From Paraburkholderia metrosideri (GTDB taxonomy: Bacteria > Pseudomonadota > Gammaproteobacteria > Burkholderiales > Burkholderiaceae): 64,000 nucleotides of DNA. The position numbers were made by a program, and so were the translations under genes. Within the stretch, counting starts at the first letter, position 1. Each line of letters opens with the position of its first letter. The stretch is from NCBI RefSeq assembly GCF_904848625.1, contig NZ_CAJHCP010000005.1, positions 186,001-250,000 of the forward strand, read 5' to 3'. Positions 9,475-18,845 of the stretch are shown here, piece by piece. A model generated the notes under the pieces. It made no database searches, had not been told where the DNA came from, and saw nothing but the letters and a program-made list of their open reading frames with translations.

Positions 9475-10824
9475 ATGAAGAGCCAAGCAGTTTCGCCTGT
9501 CGTACAGGACGTGCCCATCGCGTCGTCACGCCGGTCGCGCGCACGCTTCACGATCCTCGCATTGATCGCGATCGGCACGGTGGTCAACTATCTTGACCGG
9601 ACCGTGCTCGGTATTGCCGCGCCGACGCTGACCAAAGACCTTGGACTTTCGGCCGCCGTGATGGGTCTGGTGTTCTCGGCGTTTTCGTGGACGTACACGG
9701 CTTCGCAGATACCGGCGGGTATGTTTCTCGATCGGGTTGGCGTCAGGAAGACCTATTTTCTTGCGGTCGCGAGTTGGTCGACGTTCATCGTGCTGCATGG
9801 TTTTGTCGGCGGACTGGCTTCGTTGCTGGTCTGCCGGTTCGGGCTCGGCGTGGCCGAGTCGCCGTGCTTCTCGGCCAACAGCCGCGTGGTCGGCCACTGG
9901 TTTCCACAGCGCGAGCGTGCGCGTGCCACCAGCATCTACCAGGTGGGGCAGTACATCGGTCTCGCGGTCTTCAGTCCGCTGCTGTTCTGGATCATCGCGG
10001 CGTTCGGCTGGCGCGCGATGTTCGTGGTGGTCGGTGCGGTCGGTTTGCTGTTTTCACTGATCTGGTGGGTGCGTTATCACGAGCCGCACGAGTCTCGCAC
10101 GATGAACGACGCGGAGCGCGAGTACATCGGCGCAGGCGGCGGCCTCGAGAGTACCGGCGACGTGCAGCGGCCGTTTTCGTGGGCCGATGTGCGTACGCTG
10201 CTCGGACGACGCCAGATCTGGGGCGCGGCCATCGGCCAGTTCGCGGGCAACGCTACGGTAGTTTTCTTCCTCACCTGGTTCCCGACGTATCTCGTCGCGG
10301 AACGGCACATGGTCTGGCTCAAGGTCGGGTTCTTCGCGGTGCTGCCGTTCCTGGGCGCGTCGGCGGGCGTGTTGTTCGGCGGATGGGTGTCCGACCTGCT
10401 GCTGCGCCGTACCGGTTCGGTCAACCTGGCGCGCAAGCTGCCGATCGTCACGGGACTGCTGCTGGCCTCCACGATCGTGCTGGCGATCTACGTCAAAACC
10501 GACACGGCAGTGATCGCAGTCATGTCGATCGCGTTCTTCGGGCAGGGCATGGGTGGTCTGGGCTGGTCGATCGTCCCCGATATCGCGCCGAAGCGTCTGA
10601 TGGGGCTCACCGGCGGTATCTTCAACTTCACCGCCAACATCGCGGGCATCGTGACGCCGGTTGTGATCGGCGTGCTGGTGTCGTTGACCGGCTCGTTCGT
10701 CCTGGGGCTTGCGTTCATCGGGGCGGTGGCGTTGTTGGGCGCGGCGTCGTACATCTTCATTCTCGGCGACATCAAGCGGATCGAGTTGCCGGGCGACTCA
10801 CTGGCAGCCACCAGCCGCCGCTAA
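9475..10824 (+). CDS. MFS transporter, anion:cation symporter (glucarate/galactarate-like) type
   Basis: 449 residues, about 12 hydrophobic segments, inner membrane. It opens with RFTILALIAIGTVVNYLDRTVLGIAAP, whose NYLDR motif is characteristic of the ACS branch that carries hexarates, galactonate and other organic anions. The FGWRAMFVVVGAVGLLFSLIWW stretch and the ISVxPDIAPKRLMGLTGGIFN-like region also fit. The ATG at 9475 follows ataccggaga. Located between the oxidoreductase and a second MFS gene on the same strand, 5 bases from the latter. Likely imports the oxidoreductase substrate (inference). Confidence 0.85.
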   Translation: MKSQAVSPVVQDVPIASSRRSRARFTILALIAIGTVVNYLDRTVLGIAAPTLTKDLGLSAAVMGLVFSAFSWTYTASQIPAGMFLDRVGVRKTYFLAVASWSTFIVLHGFVGGLASLLVCRFGLGVAESPCFSANSRVVGHWFPQRERARATSIYQVGQYIGLAVFSPLLFWIIAAFGWRAMFVVVGAVGLLFSLIWWVRYHEPHESRTMNDAEREYIGAGGGLESTGDVQRPFSWADVRTLLGRRQIWGAAIGQFAGNATVVFFLTWFPTYLVAERHMVWLKVGFFAVLPFLGASAGVLFGGWVSDLLLRRTGSVNLARKLPIVTGLLLASTIVLAIYVKTDTAVIAVMSIAFFGQGMGGLGWSIVPDIAPKRLMGLTGGIFNFTANIAGIVTPVVIGVLVSLTGSFVLGLAFIGAVALLGAASYIFILGDIKRIELPGDSLAATSRR

Positions 10825-10829
10825 CGCCG

Positions 10830-12287
10830 ATGAGCGCGCCAATCGAAGTCGGGACCGTCACGGCAACACGGCGGTCCGGTGACGCGCGAGCGTCGTGGGT
10901 CGTGCTGCTGGTGGCCGCCGCGTTCTTCATGGAGAACCTCGACGGCACGCTGATGGTGACCGCGTTGCCGCAGATGGCAGCGTCGTTCGGCGTCCGGCCA
11001 CTTGACATGAGCGCGGGCATCACCGCGTATCTGCTGAGTCTCGCCGTGTTGATTCCCGTGAGCGGCTGGGTGGCCGACCGGTTCGGCGTGCGCACGGTGT
11101 TCATGGCGGCACTAGCCACCTTTACCGTGGCTTCTGCGCTATGCGGAGCGGCGCAGAGTTTCGCTGGCTTCGTCGCGGCGCGCATGTTGCAAGGGATGGC
11201 CGGCGCAATGATGGTCCCGGTCGGCCGGCTGGCCGTGCTGCGCTCCACGCGGCAAGAGAACCTGATGCGCGCCATCGCGGTGATCACGTGGCCCGGTCTG
11301 GTCGCGCCCATTCTTGCGCCGCCGCTCGGCGGGTTGATTGTCACGTTTGCCTCGTGGCGATGGCTGTTCTATCTGAACGTGCCGCTCGGTTGCGTGGGCG
11401 TGTGGCTCACGCATCGTTTTTTCGACGCCATGGCGGCTCCCGCCGAACGGCGTCCGTTCGATGTTTGTGGCTTCGTGCTGTGCGGTGTCGCCTGTTCGAG
11501 CCTGGTCTATGCCACCGAACATCTGGGACGTGCGGGCGGCTCATCGCTGGTGCTGGCAGCAGGCGTAGCGATGGGCGTCGTCACGACCGTGCTGGCCGTG
11601 TGGCATCTGCGCCGCGCACGCACGCCGCTCGTCAGCCTCGCGACTCTGCGGATCAGGACGTTTGGCGTCGCCGTGGGCGGCGGATCGATCTACCGGATCT
11701 CGATTGGCGCCGTGCCGTTTCTGCTGTCGCTGATGTTCCAGACGTCGTTCGGTTTATCGGCGTTCAGTTCCGGCTTGCTGACGCTCAGCGTGTTTGCCGG
11801 CAACCTTGCAATGAAACCACTTACGACGCTGATCATCCAGCGCTTTGGCTTCCGTTCGGTTCTGCTGGTCAATGGCGTGCTTGCATCGCTGTCGGTGGCG
11901 GCGATGAGTCTGCTGTCGCCCGCGAGTCCGGTCGCATGGATGGTGGCGATCCTGTTCGCGAGCGGTCTCGCGCGTTCGCTTCAGTTCACTGCGTTGAACA
12001 CGCTCAGTTTCGCCGACGTTCCCCAGCCGCAGATGAGCGGCGCAGCCACGCTTTCCAGCGTGGCAACCCAACTGACGATGGCGTTCGGTGTGTCGGCTGG
12101 CGCTATCGCGCTGCGCATCTCCCAGTGGCTGCTGGATGCGAACGCGAATGCGGCGCCGGTGGGACCGCACGATTTTCAACTGGCGTTTATTTTCGTCGCG
12201 GTGCTCGGCGCCTGCGGATTGATCGACCTCGTATCGCTCCCTCGCGATGCGGGCTCGCGGGTGAGTGGTCACCGGCAAACCAGCTAG
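10830..12287 (+). CDS. MFS transporter of the DHA2 (14-segment drug:H+ antiporter) type
   Basis: 485 residues. Contains ENLDGTLMVTALPQMAASFG, the DHA2 motif in which acidic residues lie in the first membrane segment, then GWVADRFGVRTVF and RMLQGMAGAMMVPVGRLAVL (motif C region). About 14 membrane segments. The frame is open far upstream, but that is a shadow of the previous gene; ATG 10830 lies 5 bases after its stop and has no ribosome site of its own, so translation is probably coupled. EmrB/HsrA-like carriers export drugs or small toxic metabolites; a role in exporting a pathway by-product is possible. Confidence 0.85.
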   Translation: MSAPIEVGTVTATRRSGDARASWVVLLVAAAFFMENLDGTLMVTALPQMAASFGVRPLDMSAGITAYLLSLAVLIPVSGWVADRFGVRTVFMAALATFTVASALCGAAQSFAGFVAARMLQGMAGAMMVPVGRLAVLRSTRQENLMRAIAVITWPGLVAPILAPPLGGLIVTFASWRWLFYLNVPLGCVGVWLTHRFFDAMAAPAERRPFDVCGFVLCGVACSSLVYATEHLGRAGGSSLVLAAGVAMGVVTTVLAVWHLRRARTPLVSLATLRIRTFGVAVGGGSIYRISIGAVPFLLSLMFQTSFGLSAFSSGLLTLSVFAGNLAMKPLTTLIIQRFGFRSVLLVNGVLASLSVAAMSLLSPASPVAWMVAILFASGLARSLQFTALNTLSFADVPQPQMSGAATLSSVATQLTMAFGVSAGAIALRISQWLLDANANAAPVGPHDFQLAFIFVAVLGACGLIDLVSLPRDAGSRVSGHRQTS

Positions 12288-12454
12288 CGGGGCGGGACGG
12301 GTGCAGACTTTAATGCGTGAATAAACCGTTACATTACAAGTACATAACACCTGCCCGCGTCGCTGAAGAGATCCTGTGGCCATGCTAACCTTCACCCCTT
12401 TCTCGTCGCACCAGTAGTCGAGTACTTTCAATTCAGTTGTAGGCCGGAGGAAAT

Positions 12455-12700
12455 GTGGCATTAGAGCATCGTGGTTTTCGAGTCAACGTAGACGTAGCAG
12501 CAGACGAACAGGGTGTGCAGTGGGTGTGCCGCTCGAGCATCGAACGTATTGATGGCAACAGCGCAGAAGGCGCACCCGCAGGTGACGAACTCACTATCCC
12601 CAAGCTGAAAATCGACCCGCTCCTGGCGATCCATACGCTTGAGCATCGCGCAGTCGCGCAGATCGACGAGTTCTACGATCGCGCGCACGCCGCAGCCTGA
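12455..12700 (+). CDS. Small protein of unknown function
   Basis: 81 residues, starting at GTG 12455 (MALEHRGFRVNVDV); the overlapping ATG at 12453 meets a stop after three codons. A good ribosome site, ccggagga, precedes it. No signal peptide or membrane segment; acidic, with an AADEQGVQWVCRSSIERI strand-like part and a C-terminal helix rich in H, E and R. I do not recognise a domain. Preceded by about 165 bp of non-coding sequence, so probably a monocistronic gene. Codon use is typical of the window, which supports a real gene. Confidence 0.65.
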   Translation: MALEHRGFRVNVDVAADEQGVQWVCRSSIERIDGNSAEGAPAGDELTIPKLKIDPLLAIHTLEHRAVAQIDEFYDRAHAAA

Positions 12701-12800
12701 TTCACGCTGTGCGCCCTATTGTCGCAGCCTGGCTCACCCAGGCTCGACGATGACCCTCCTCGCGACCGTCATCAAACCAGTAACGACGTGTTAGCCGGTT

Positions 12801-13121
12801 TTACGGCTCAATACAGGCTGCATGGCCAATCGACTCAGAATCGATACAACGCAATGCAATCGCCACAATCTGTCCGATCTCCGCATCGTTACTTGCACAA
12901 GACACCATCAGGCGCTTGCGAAAATAGCCGCTCAGCGCGGCGTGAATAAACGCTGCCGCTTGCCTGGCATTGAGATCGTCCGCGCCGCGCGTCACGCCGG
13001 CTTCCTTGTTTGTTATGTCGTCGAGCGAGGTACGTGTCGCACCGCGCAGAAAAAACGCGCGCTCCGCTGCGTCGGTGCTTTTCGCTCGCGTATCGAGCGC
13101 CTGCTGTCTGGTACGTCTCAT
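12801..13121 (-). pseudogene. TetR/AcrR-family repressor remnant with an internal deletion
   Basis: The reading frame starts MRRTRQQALDTRAK and continues with DAAERAFFLRGATRTSLDDI and EAGVTRGA, an AmrR/AcrR-type DNA-binding helix-turn-helix. It then jumps straight to a segment reading DLNARQAAAFIHAALSGYF, which resembles the far C-terminal part of the same family (about residues 160-200). Roughly 110 residues of the ligand domain are missing, including the usual YWHF motif after the recognition helix. The 107-codon frame is too short for a working TetR dimer (about 200). No efflux operon lies next to it, so its target may have been lost as well. Confidence 0.7.
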
Positions 13122-13652
13122 CCTTCACTTCGCCTTTCCCGCAAATACCCGTGCGCAAAGTACCGGGACACTGCTGCCGGTCTAAACATCGTTGCATATT
13201 AAATGAGCGGTTCGGGCTGTTTCATTAATGAGCATGCTCGCCCGCATGCGATCGATCGTTGCCGCAGCGAAGAACCGAAGCTGCAAGTGTGGCTCTGCGA
13301 TACGGGAAAGGCAGTGCGAAAAATAAAACGAGACGCTCGATAACATCCTGCGCTTAAGTGTTCAAAAAGCCCCACAGCGTTGCGAGATTTGAAGTTGGGC
13401 ATCCTCATCATTTGCGCGATCATTCTCAATCGAAAATGAAAGCTCAAATCTGGCACACAGCGTTTTTCTTTATGCGCTCCACGACGAGATCCACGAAATA
13501 CCTCGTAAAACACGCACGAAAAGCTGTGCCCCACGATTCTCCCGACCTATTCTGTAGATAAATTGTCCGGCAGCGGACAAGCGCGGCGTGCACGATTGTC
13601 CGTGGCGTCCAGTTATCCGGCGCGGCCTGGGTATTTGCGATCGGGGTTCGGC
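13122..13652. other. Non-coding stretch before the MFS gene
   Basis: About 530 bases with no convincing gene on either strand. Short open frames have codon use unlike the neighbours. The part from about 13350 to 13560 is more AT-rich than its surroundings and probably carries the promoter for the MFS/regulator pair. Upstream pieces may be debris of the decayed TetR locus. Confidence 0.5.
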
Positions 13653-14978
13653 ATGGCTCACGAATCAACCGCTTCGTACAACGGGCGCATGAGTGTCCAC
13701 CAACGCTGGATGATCGCGATCGCCAGTACGGGCGGCGCGCTTGAAGTTTTCGACTTCGTCATCTACGGCTTTTTCGCGCAGAACATCGGCCGGGCTTTCT
13801 TCTCACCGTCCACCGGCATTGCACCGGCGACGCTGTCTTTTCTGGTACTCGCGACGGGCCAGTTAGCGAGGCTCACGGGAGGCATGCTGCTGGGACGGCT
13901 GGGCGATCTTTACGGCCGCCGTCTCGTCTTCGCTGCATCGGCGATGATCGCGGGTGTCTGCACGCTGCTGATCGGCGTCATTCCACCTTACGCCGTGCTT
14001 GGAATCGCGGCGCCTCTACTGCTGATTCTGCTGCGCGTGGTGCAGGGATTCTGTCTCGGCGGAGAACTGCCCGGCGCGGTGATTTACGCGGTTGAAACGG
14101 CGCACGCGCGACGCGGGCTTTTATGTGGAGTGGTGTTTTTCGCGGTGAATATCGCGTTGCTGCTCGCGTCCGGCGGCAATCTGCTGCTTCATGTGCTGCT
14201 CACTCCCGCGCAGGTCGACGCGTACGGCTGGCGTATCGGCTTTCTATCAGGTGGCCTGTTTGGCCTCGCAAGCTTCTTTCTGCGCCGTAATCTGACTGAA
14301 ACCGACGAATACATTCGCGAATTTCGTGTGCGTCGCAATGAGCCTTTGCGGCTGCTGTTCTCCAAGCATCTCGCGTCGACGGTTCGAGGTGTGGCGGCGG
14401 CGTCTCTCGTCGGCGTATCGGGCGGGCTGCTGGTCGCGCATTTGCCGCCGTGGTTGCAGGCGTTGCATTACGATTCAGCGTCCGTCGCCCGCGCACAGTT
14501 GGCTTACGTGCTGCTTATTTCGTTCGGCATTCTTGCAACCGGCTTTCTTGGCGACTGCATCCCGCGACGCTATGTGTTTCGTGCCGGCACTGTCATGTGG
14601 ATGGCGTTCGCGCCGCTTTTCTATCTGGCCGTCGATGCGCATATCGCTAGTCTCACACTGCTGTTTTCGGCGGCTGCTGTCGTCGCGTCATTCGTGAACG
14701 GGACCTATGCGTGCGCGATCGCCGAAATGTTTCCCGTCGACGTGCGTTTCAGCGGACTCGCGATGGCAATCAACCTGGGCCTCGCGATTCCGATGGGGCT
14801 CGCGCCCCTCACCGCCAACCTGCTGTCCGTCCATCTGCACTCCTCGATCGCGCCGGCACTGCTGATCGTCGTGTGCGCGATGTTCGCGTTCACTGCGTCG
14901 TTCGGGATGAATCGTGACGCCTCGTCGCAAATGGCACGCACACGGAGGGGTGCGTCGCTCTCGGCTGGCTCCGAATGA
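13653..14978 (+). CDS. MFS transporter, metabolite:H+ symporter-like
   Basis: 441 residues and about 12 membrane segments. GGALEVFDFVIYGFFAQNIG near the N-terminus is the MHS (shikimate/proline/citrate carrier) signature with its membrane-buried acidic residue, followed by GMLLGRLGDLYGRRLVF (motif A) and VVQGFCLGGELPGA. Start ATG 13653 is chosen over upstream in-frame positions because the family N-terminus fits; ggggttcgg precedes it. Its stop overlaps the start of the downstream regulator (ATGA at 14975-14978). Substrate unknown; the C-terminus after residue 420 is polar and unusual. Confidence 0.8.
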   Translation: MAHESTASYNGRMSVHQRWMIAIASTGGALEVFDFVIYGFFAQNIGRAFFSPSTGIAPATLSFLVLATGQLARLTGGMLLGRLGDLYGRRLVFAASAMIAGVCTLLIGVIPPYAVLGIAAPLLLILLRVVQGFCLGGELPGAVIYAVETAHARRGLLCGVVFFAVNIALLLASGGNLLLHVLLTPAQVDAYGWRIGFLSGGLFGLASFFLRRNLTETDEYIREFRVRRNEPLRLLFSKHLASTVRGVAAASLVGVSGGLLVAHLPPWLQALHYDSASVARAQLAYVLLISFGILATGFLGDCIPRRYVFRAGTVMWMAFAPLFYLAVDAHIASLTLLFSAAAVVASFVNGTYACAIAEMFPVDVRFSGLAMAINLGLAIPMGLAPLTANLLSVHLHSSIAPALLIVVCAMFAFTASFGMNRDASSQMARTRRGASLSAGSE

Positions 14979-16735
14979 ATACGCGTTCGATCTTCCGGAT
15001 CGCCGACGTCGAACTCGATGTCGAGCGCTACGAACTCCGACGCGGCGGCGTGCAGATTCCACTCGAACGGCAGCCAATGGAACTGCTCATCATGATGGCG
15101 CTGCGTCACGAACAACTGGTGACGCGCGCCGACATTGCCCGCTCGCTGTGGGGCGGCAGTGCGTTTCGTGAAACGGATAACGGCATCAACACGGCGATCC
15201 GCAAGATTCGCGTCGCGTTGGGGGAGTCGCCGGAACAGCCCGAATATCTGGTCACGGTCAAAGGCAAAGGGTATCGGCTGAATGTCACGCCGTCGGACGG
15301 TGAAGAGGTGGCGTCGCTGCCCGGCGACGCATTGCGAATGCTGGTGTTGCCGTTCTCGAATCACACGACGAACCGCGGGTTCGAACCGTTCTGCGACGCG
15401 CTCGCCGATGAAATATCGGCGGCCATTGGCGCGATGAACCCGGCCCACGTGCTCGTGATTGCGCGGACCACCGCCGCTCAATACCGGACCATCACGCACG
15501 GCATCGCTGATATTGGCCGCCACCTGTCGCTCGATTACATTCTGGAAGGTTCGGTCGCTATCGACGGTACGCAGATGCGGATTCTGACGCAGCTCGTGCG
15601 CTGCGTCGATCAGGTGCAGGTATGGAGCGCCGCGTACGAGCCGGCGTCGCAAGGTCATTTCGACATTTGCCGGGAATTGCGGGCCGCGTTCGCGACAGAC
15701 GTAATGTCCGCGTTGACCGCATCGGGTTTGCATCCGTTGAACCGACGCTCGCCGATCAATCCCGCTGCGCATGACGACTGGTTGCGCGGCCGGTTTTACT
15801 GGACCCGTCGCGTGCATTTCGATGCGGGCTTCGCCGCGCATCACGCGTTGGGCGATGAAGATTTCGTGCGCGCGCGGGCCTATTTCGAAAGCGCGGTGGA
15901 GCGCGATCCGACTTATGCGCTCGGCTATGTCGGCTTGTCGAACGTGTTCGGGTCGACGGCGGCGCACGGTTTTTATCCACCGAAAGACGGTTATCCGCGC
16001 GCGCGTGAAGCCGCTTTGCACGCGTTGCAGCTCGACGCGAATCTGCCCGAGGCACATCAGGCGCTGGCGGGCGTGCACTATTTCTACGACTGGGACTGGC
16101 GACGTGCCGAGGACGAGTTTCTCGAAGCGCTGCGGATCAATCCCTCGCACGCGGAAACCAGCCGGCTCTATGCGCGCCTTTTGCTGGTGCAAGGCCGCGA
16201 TGCGGAAGGCCGTGCGCAATTCGAACGCGCCGAGCGTGCCGATCCGATCGGCTTCGAAGGTTCGCGTGTGTTTGGTCTGGTGCAATCGGGTCAGTATGAC
16301 GAAGCGATTGCCGAATACTGCCTGCACGAAGGACGCGCACATTCGCCGCTGGTTCATCAACTGGTGGCGACCGCGTTCGAGATTCGCGGTCTTTATGAAG
16401 AGGCCGTCGAGGCCACTGTTGAAGCGCTGTTCTGCAGCAACGCATTCGCGCGCGCCGAAAAGATTCGTGAAGCGTGGGACGCAGGCGGCTATCGCGAAGT
16501 GTTGCAGTGGTATTTGCGCGATCTGACGGCACGCGCGGCGGAGGGCTATATTTCACCGTTTCTGTTCGCCGAACTCTATGCGCGGCTCGCGCAGCCCGAG
16601 CCGATGTTCCGCTGGCTCGAGGCGTCGCTGGCGGAACGTTCGCCGCGCATGTGCGAACTGAAGACCAATCCCTGGTTCAGACGGTTCAGGTCGATGGGAC
16701 GTTTTCGCAGTGTCGAGAAGCGGATTGGCCTTTGA
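14975..16735 (+). CDS. Winged-helix (OmpR/CadC-type) regulator with TolB-like and TPR domains
   Basis: 586 residues. An OmpR-type winged helix occupies about 1-100 (FRIADVELDVERYELRRGG, LVTRADIARSLWGG, YLVTVKGKGYRL). A segment of the type found in adenylate-cyclase-like TPR regulators follows (LRMLVLPFSNHT...ISAAIGAMN...DYILEGSVAIDGTQMRILTQ, about 112-215). The remainder, 270-560, consists of tetratricopeptide-like helices. I see no membrane segment, unlike CadC, so it is probably a cytoplasmic regulator controlled by protein or ligand binding to the TPR part. Translation is coupled to the preceding MFS gene by a 4-base overlap, suggesting that transporter and regulator act together. Confidence 0.8.
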   Translation: MNTRSIFRIADVELDVERYELRRGGVQIPLERQPMELLIMMALRHEQLVTRADIARSLWGGSAFRETDNGINTAIRKIRVALGESPEQPEYLVTVKGKGYRLNVTPSDGEEVASLPGDALRMLVLPFSNHTTNRGFEPFCDALADEISAAIGAMNPAHVLVIARTTAAQYRTITHGIADIGRHLSLDYILEGSVAIDGTQMRILTQLVRCVDQVQVWSAAYEPASQGHFDICRELRAAFATDVMSALTASGLHPLNRRSPINPAAHDDWLRGRFYWTRRVHFDAGFAAHHALGDEDFVRARAYFESAVERDPTYALGYVGLSNVFGSTAAHGFYPPKDGYPRAREAALHALQLDANLPEAHQALAGVHYFYDWDWRRAEDEFLEALRINPSHAETSRLYARLLLVQGRDAEGRAQFERAERADPIGFEGSRVFGLVQSGQYDEAIAEYCLHEGRAHSPLVHQLVATAFEIRGLYEEAVEATVEALFCSNAFARAEKIREAWDAGGYREVLQWYLRDLTARAAEGYISPFLFAELYARLAQPEPMFRWLEASLAERSPRMCELKTNPWFRRFRSMGRFRSVEKRIGL

Positions 16736-16760
16736 AACACGATGTGTTCAATTGCACCGG

Positions 16761-17030
16761 TCAGTTGCCGTGATACGTATCGTGCTGCAAACGGGCCTGC
16801 TCGCCGGATTGCTCCGAATGGATCAGATCCTGATAGACCTGCTGTCTGGTCACCATCGTCGCGCCCGATCCCGTGGCGCTCGTGGTAGCCACGCCGCCGA
16901 CGTCCGCCGACGGTGGCGGTGCCGCGGTACTGTTCGACATCGCGTCCGTGGTGGTTGGCGCATCTTGCGCCCAGCTGCTGCCAGCCAGTGCAGCAACTGT
17001 ACAGATCGCCGCAAGTCGTAGAGCTTTCAT
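16761..17030 (-). CDS. Small exported protein, DUF4148-like
   Basis: 89 residues with a clear signal peptide (MKALRLAAICTVAALAGSSWAQ, cleavage after SSWA). The mature protein is Thr/Ser/Ala-rich, and its C-terminal motif VTRQQVYQDLIHSEQSGEQA resembles the VTRAQVxxELxxxExAG motif of the DUF4148 family of Burkholderiales periplasmic proteins. The inner ATG at 17030 is preferred because aaaggagtg sits 6 bases upstream; the ATG at 17048 would be part of that leader. Function unknown. Convergent with the regulator gene and divergent from the next exported protein. Confidence 0.7.
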   Translation of the reverse strand: MKALRLAAICTVAALAGSSWAQDAPTTTDAMSNSTAAPPPSADVGGVATTSATGSGATMVTRQQVYQDLIHSEQSGEQARLQHDTYHGN

Positions 17031-17319
17031 TTTGTTCACTCCTTTCATACCCGGTTGAAATGACGGCAGCGGTTAAATGCACCCGCTGGAGACTGATAGT
17101 GCGCGCAGTGCCCGAACGTCTCTATTGATTCAAGCTGAAGAAATCGTTAACTGTCGCGCCAGGGTGAAGGGTATTAGCGCGTGCTGCGAAAGGAGACCGC
17201 AATACCGAAGCGGATTGCACGCATTTTTCGCGGTATGCGCGTGTAAGGGAGGCGGCCGACGTTGCCGCCAGCACGGTCTATAACGATTACGCCATCCGGC
17301 CACCGATAAGGAGATGATC

Positions 17320-17871
17320 GTGAAAACCCATCGTTCAAGTGTGCTTTCGGCAACAGCAGTTGCGCTTATGGTTTTGTGCGGGACAGCGTCGGCCGCGGGT
17401 CTCTGCTCGAACCAGACGCTAAAAGGTCCATACGGATTCAGTGCAAAAGGGGAGGCGCTGGGCATACTGGATTCGGCCAACGTACTGCATGCGTTCCCCA
17501 CGCCGGCGCCTCTCGATGACGTCGCGATCGTGACGTTCAACGGCGCAGGGAGTTTCTCGCGGACCGACTTCGGCAATGTCAGCGGCGTGCCGAAAGGCGG
17601 ACAGACTGCTTTCAATCCGAATCAGAACGGCCGTTATACGTTGAATTCCGATTGCACCGGCAACATGACGATCAACTACGACAATGGCGTCGTGCTGGTT
17701 TTGCAGATGGTCGTGGATAGTGATGCGAGCGAAGTCAGAGCGATTATCAGCACCGAATACGTGCCGGGAGCGGGGAAGGCCGCAGATGGCACGTCCTGCA
17801 CGTCCGGGTGTTATGAGGGTGTGCAGGTCAGCCTCGAAGGGAAGAGGGTGCTCTTCTACGGCTTCCGTTGA
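17320..17871 (+). CDS. Exported protein of unknown function
   Basis: 183 residues starting at GTG 17320; aaggag lies 6 bases upstream of it, whereas the ATG at 17314 touches that site and is less likely. A signal peptide (MKTHRSSVLSATAVALMVLC...ASA) is followed by a Gly/Asn-rich beta-type domain beginning LCSNQTLKGPYGFSAKGEAL. Paired cysteines (CSN, DCTGN, CTSGCYEG) suggest periplasmic disulfides. Repeated turns such as NPNQNGRYTLNSDCTGNMTI suggest a small beta-barrel. I do not recognise a named family. It stands alone, with an opposite-strand lipoprotein gene 5 bases after its stop. Confidence 0.7.
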   Translation: MKTHRSSVLSATAVALMVLCGTASAAGLCSNQTLKGPYGFSAKGEALGILDSANVLHAFPTPAPLDDVAIVTFNGAGSFSRTDFGNVSGVPKGGQTAFNPNQNGRYTLNSDCTGNMTINYDNGVVLVLQMVVDSDASEVRAIISTEYVPGAGKAADGTSCTSGCYEGVQVSLEGKRVLFYGFR

Positions 17872-17876
17872 TTGAA

Positions 17877-18755
17877 TCAGCGCGGCGGCGCGGCGCTTGC
17901 AGAACAGACCGGCTCGATCCGCAATAACGCAGGCCACGCGCGAACCCAGTCACCGTCGTGCGCAATCTCCGGCACCGCCTCGACTCGCGCACAGTGGCCG
18001 CCCGCTGCGGCCACGAAGCGCGTCGCGACCTCGGTCGGCACGACCGTGTCCGCAGTTCCGCTGAAGTGAATTTGCGCAATCGCGGCAACGCGCGGAGCCA
18101 CGTCCACAGGATTTTCCGACTCCGGCATCGGCGATACGTGATGCAGGCGGTTGACGAACTCATCGTCGAGATTGCCGGCGACCGTGCGAAGCGACGCAAT
18201 GTCGGCGCGCCGCGCCGCGATCAGCACGGCGAGTGCGCCGCCACCCGAATAGCCGACCAGATCGATACGTTGTCCTGGCACACGGGCGGCGAGTTGACCG
18301 ATGGCCTGATCGAGCGAGTCCACGACTTCCGGTGCAAAGCGCTTGCCGGTCCAATAGGAAATCGCACACGCCGGATTCGCCGACATGGCCGTGAACTGGC
18401 AGGGCCGCGCCAGATACGCGACGTTCGGCGCAGGATCCGCAGCCGCCAGCGCGAGGCCGGTGGCATGGCGCGGCGTGGGGTCGGGCGACGGCTCGCTGCG
18501 GGAAAGCCATGCGAGTCCGTCGCCTTCGATATAGACCGTGAGTGGCCGGTCGGCGCGCGTGAAACGCGTGAACGCGGTCAGCACGAAAGGGCGGGTGGCA
18601 ATCTGTTCACGCTGAAGACCCGCGTTTGCAGCCAGCGTATCCGCGCGTTCGTTGCGGTCCGGCATCGCGCAACCGGTGACCAGCAGCGCGACGAACACGC
18701 CCCCGAGCCAGCGCGATAACGAGGCACGGTAACGCGCGACGCACGTCATCGTCAT
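17877..18755 (-). CDS. Lipoprotein of the alpha/beta-hydrolase fold
   Basis: About 292 residues from ATG 18755. The N-terminal membrane segment ends in a lipobox, LVTGC, so the protein is probably anchored by a lipidated cysteine. The mature part shows the nucleophile elbow GYSGGGALAVL, an EGDGLAW loop, DLVGYS, an acidic strand (HFSGTADTVVP) and a late histidine (AHDGDW), consistent with a Ser-Asp-His triad. Substrate unknown. The frame stays open to 18833, but starting inside the signal region is more plausible; the exact start is uncertain. It lies 91 bp downstream of the autotransporter gene on the same strand. Confidence 0.75.
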   Translation of the reverse strand: MTMTCVARYRASLSRWLGGVFVALLVTGCAMPDRNERADTLAANAGLQREQIATRPFVLTAFTRFTRADRPLTVYIEGDGLAWLSRSEPSPDPTPRHATGLALAAADPAPNVAYLARPCQFTAMSANPACAISYWTGKRFAPEVVDSLDQAIGQLAARVPGQRIDLVGYSGGGALAVLIAARRADIASLRTVAGNLDDEFVNRLHHVSPMPESENPVDVAPRVAAIAQIHFSGTADTVVPTEVATRFVAAAGGHCARVEAVPEIAHDGDWVRAWPALLRIEPVCSASAAPPR

Positions 18756-18845
18756 CGCGCCGCTCAGGTGAGCCGCTTCGGTCGTCAAAACCGATGCGGC
18801 CCAGCAACGAACCAAAGCAAACAGCGCAAACATAAAGCAAGCCGC

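Noticed and set aside
13199..13534. 111-codon frame on the minus strand before the MFS gene
   Set aside because: No ribosome site, no domain, atypical composition; treated as spacer.
14705..16360. 551-codon open frame opposite the MFS/regulator genes
   Set aside because: Runs across the junction of two well-supported plus-strand genes and has no recognisable domain.
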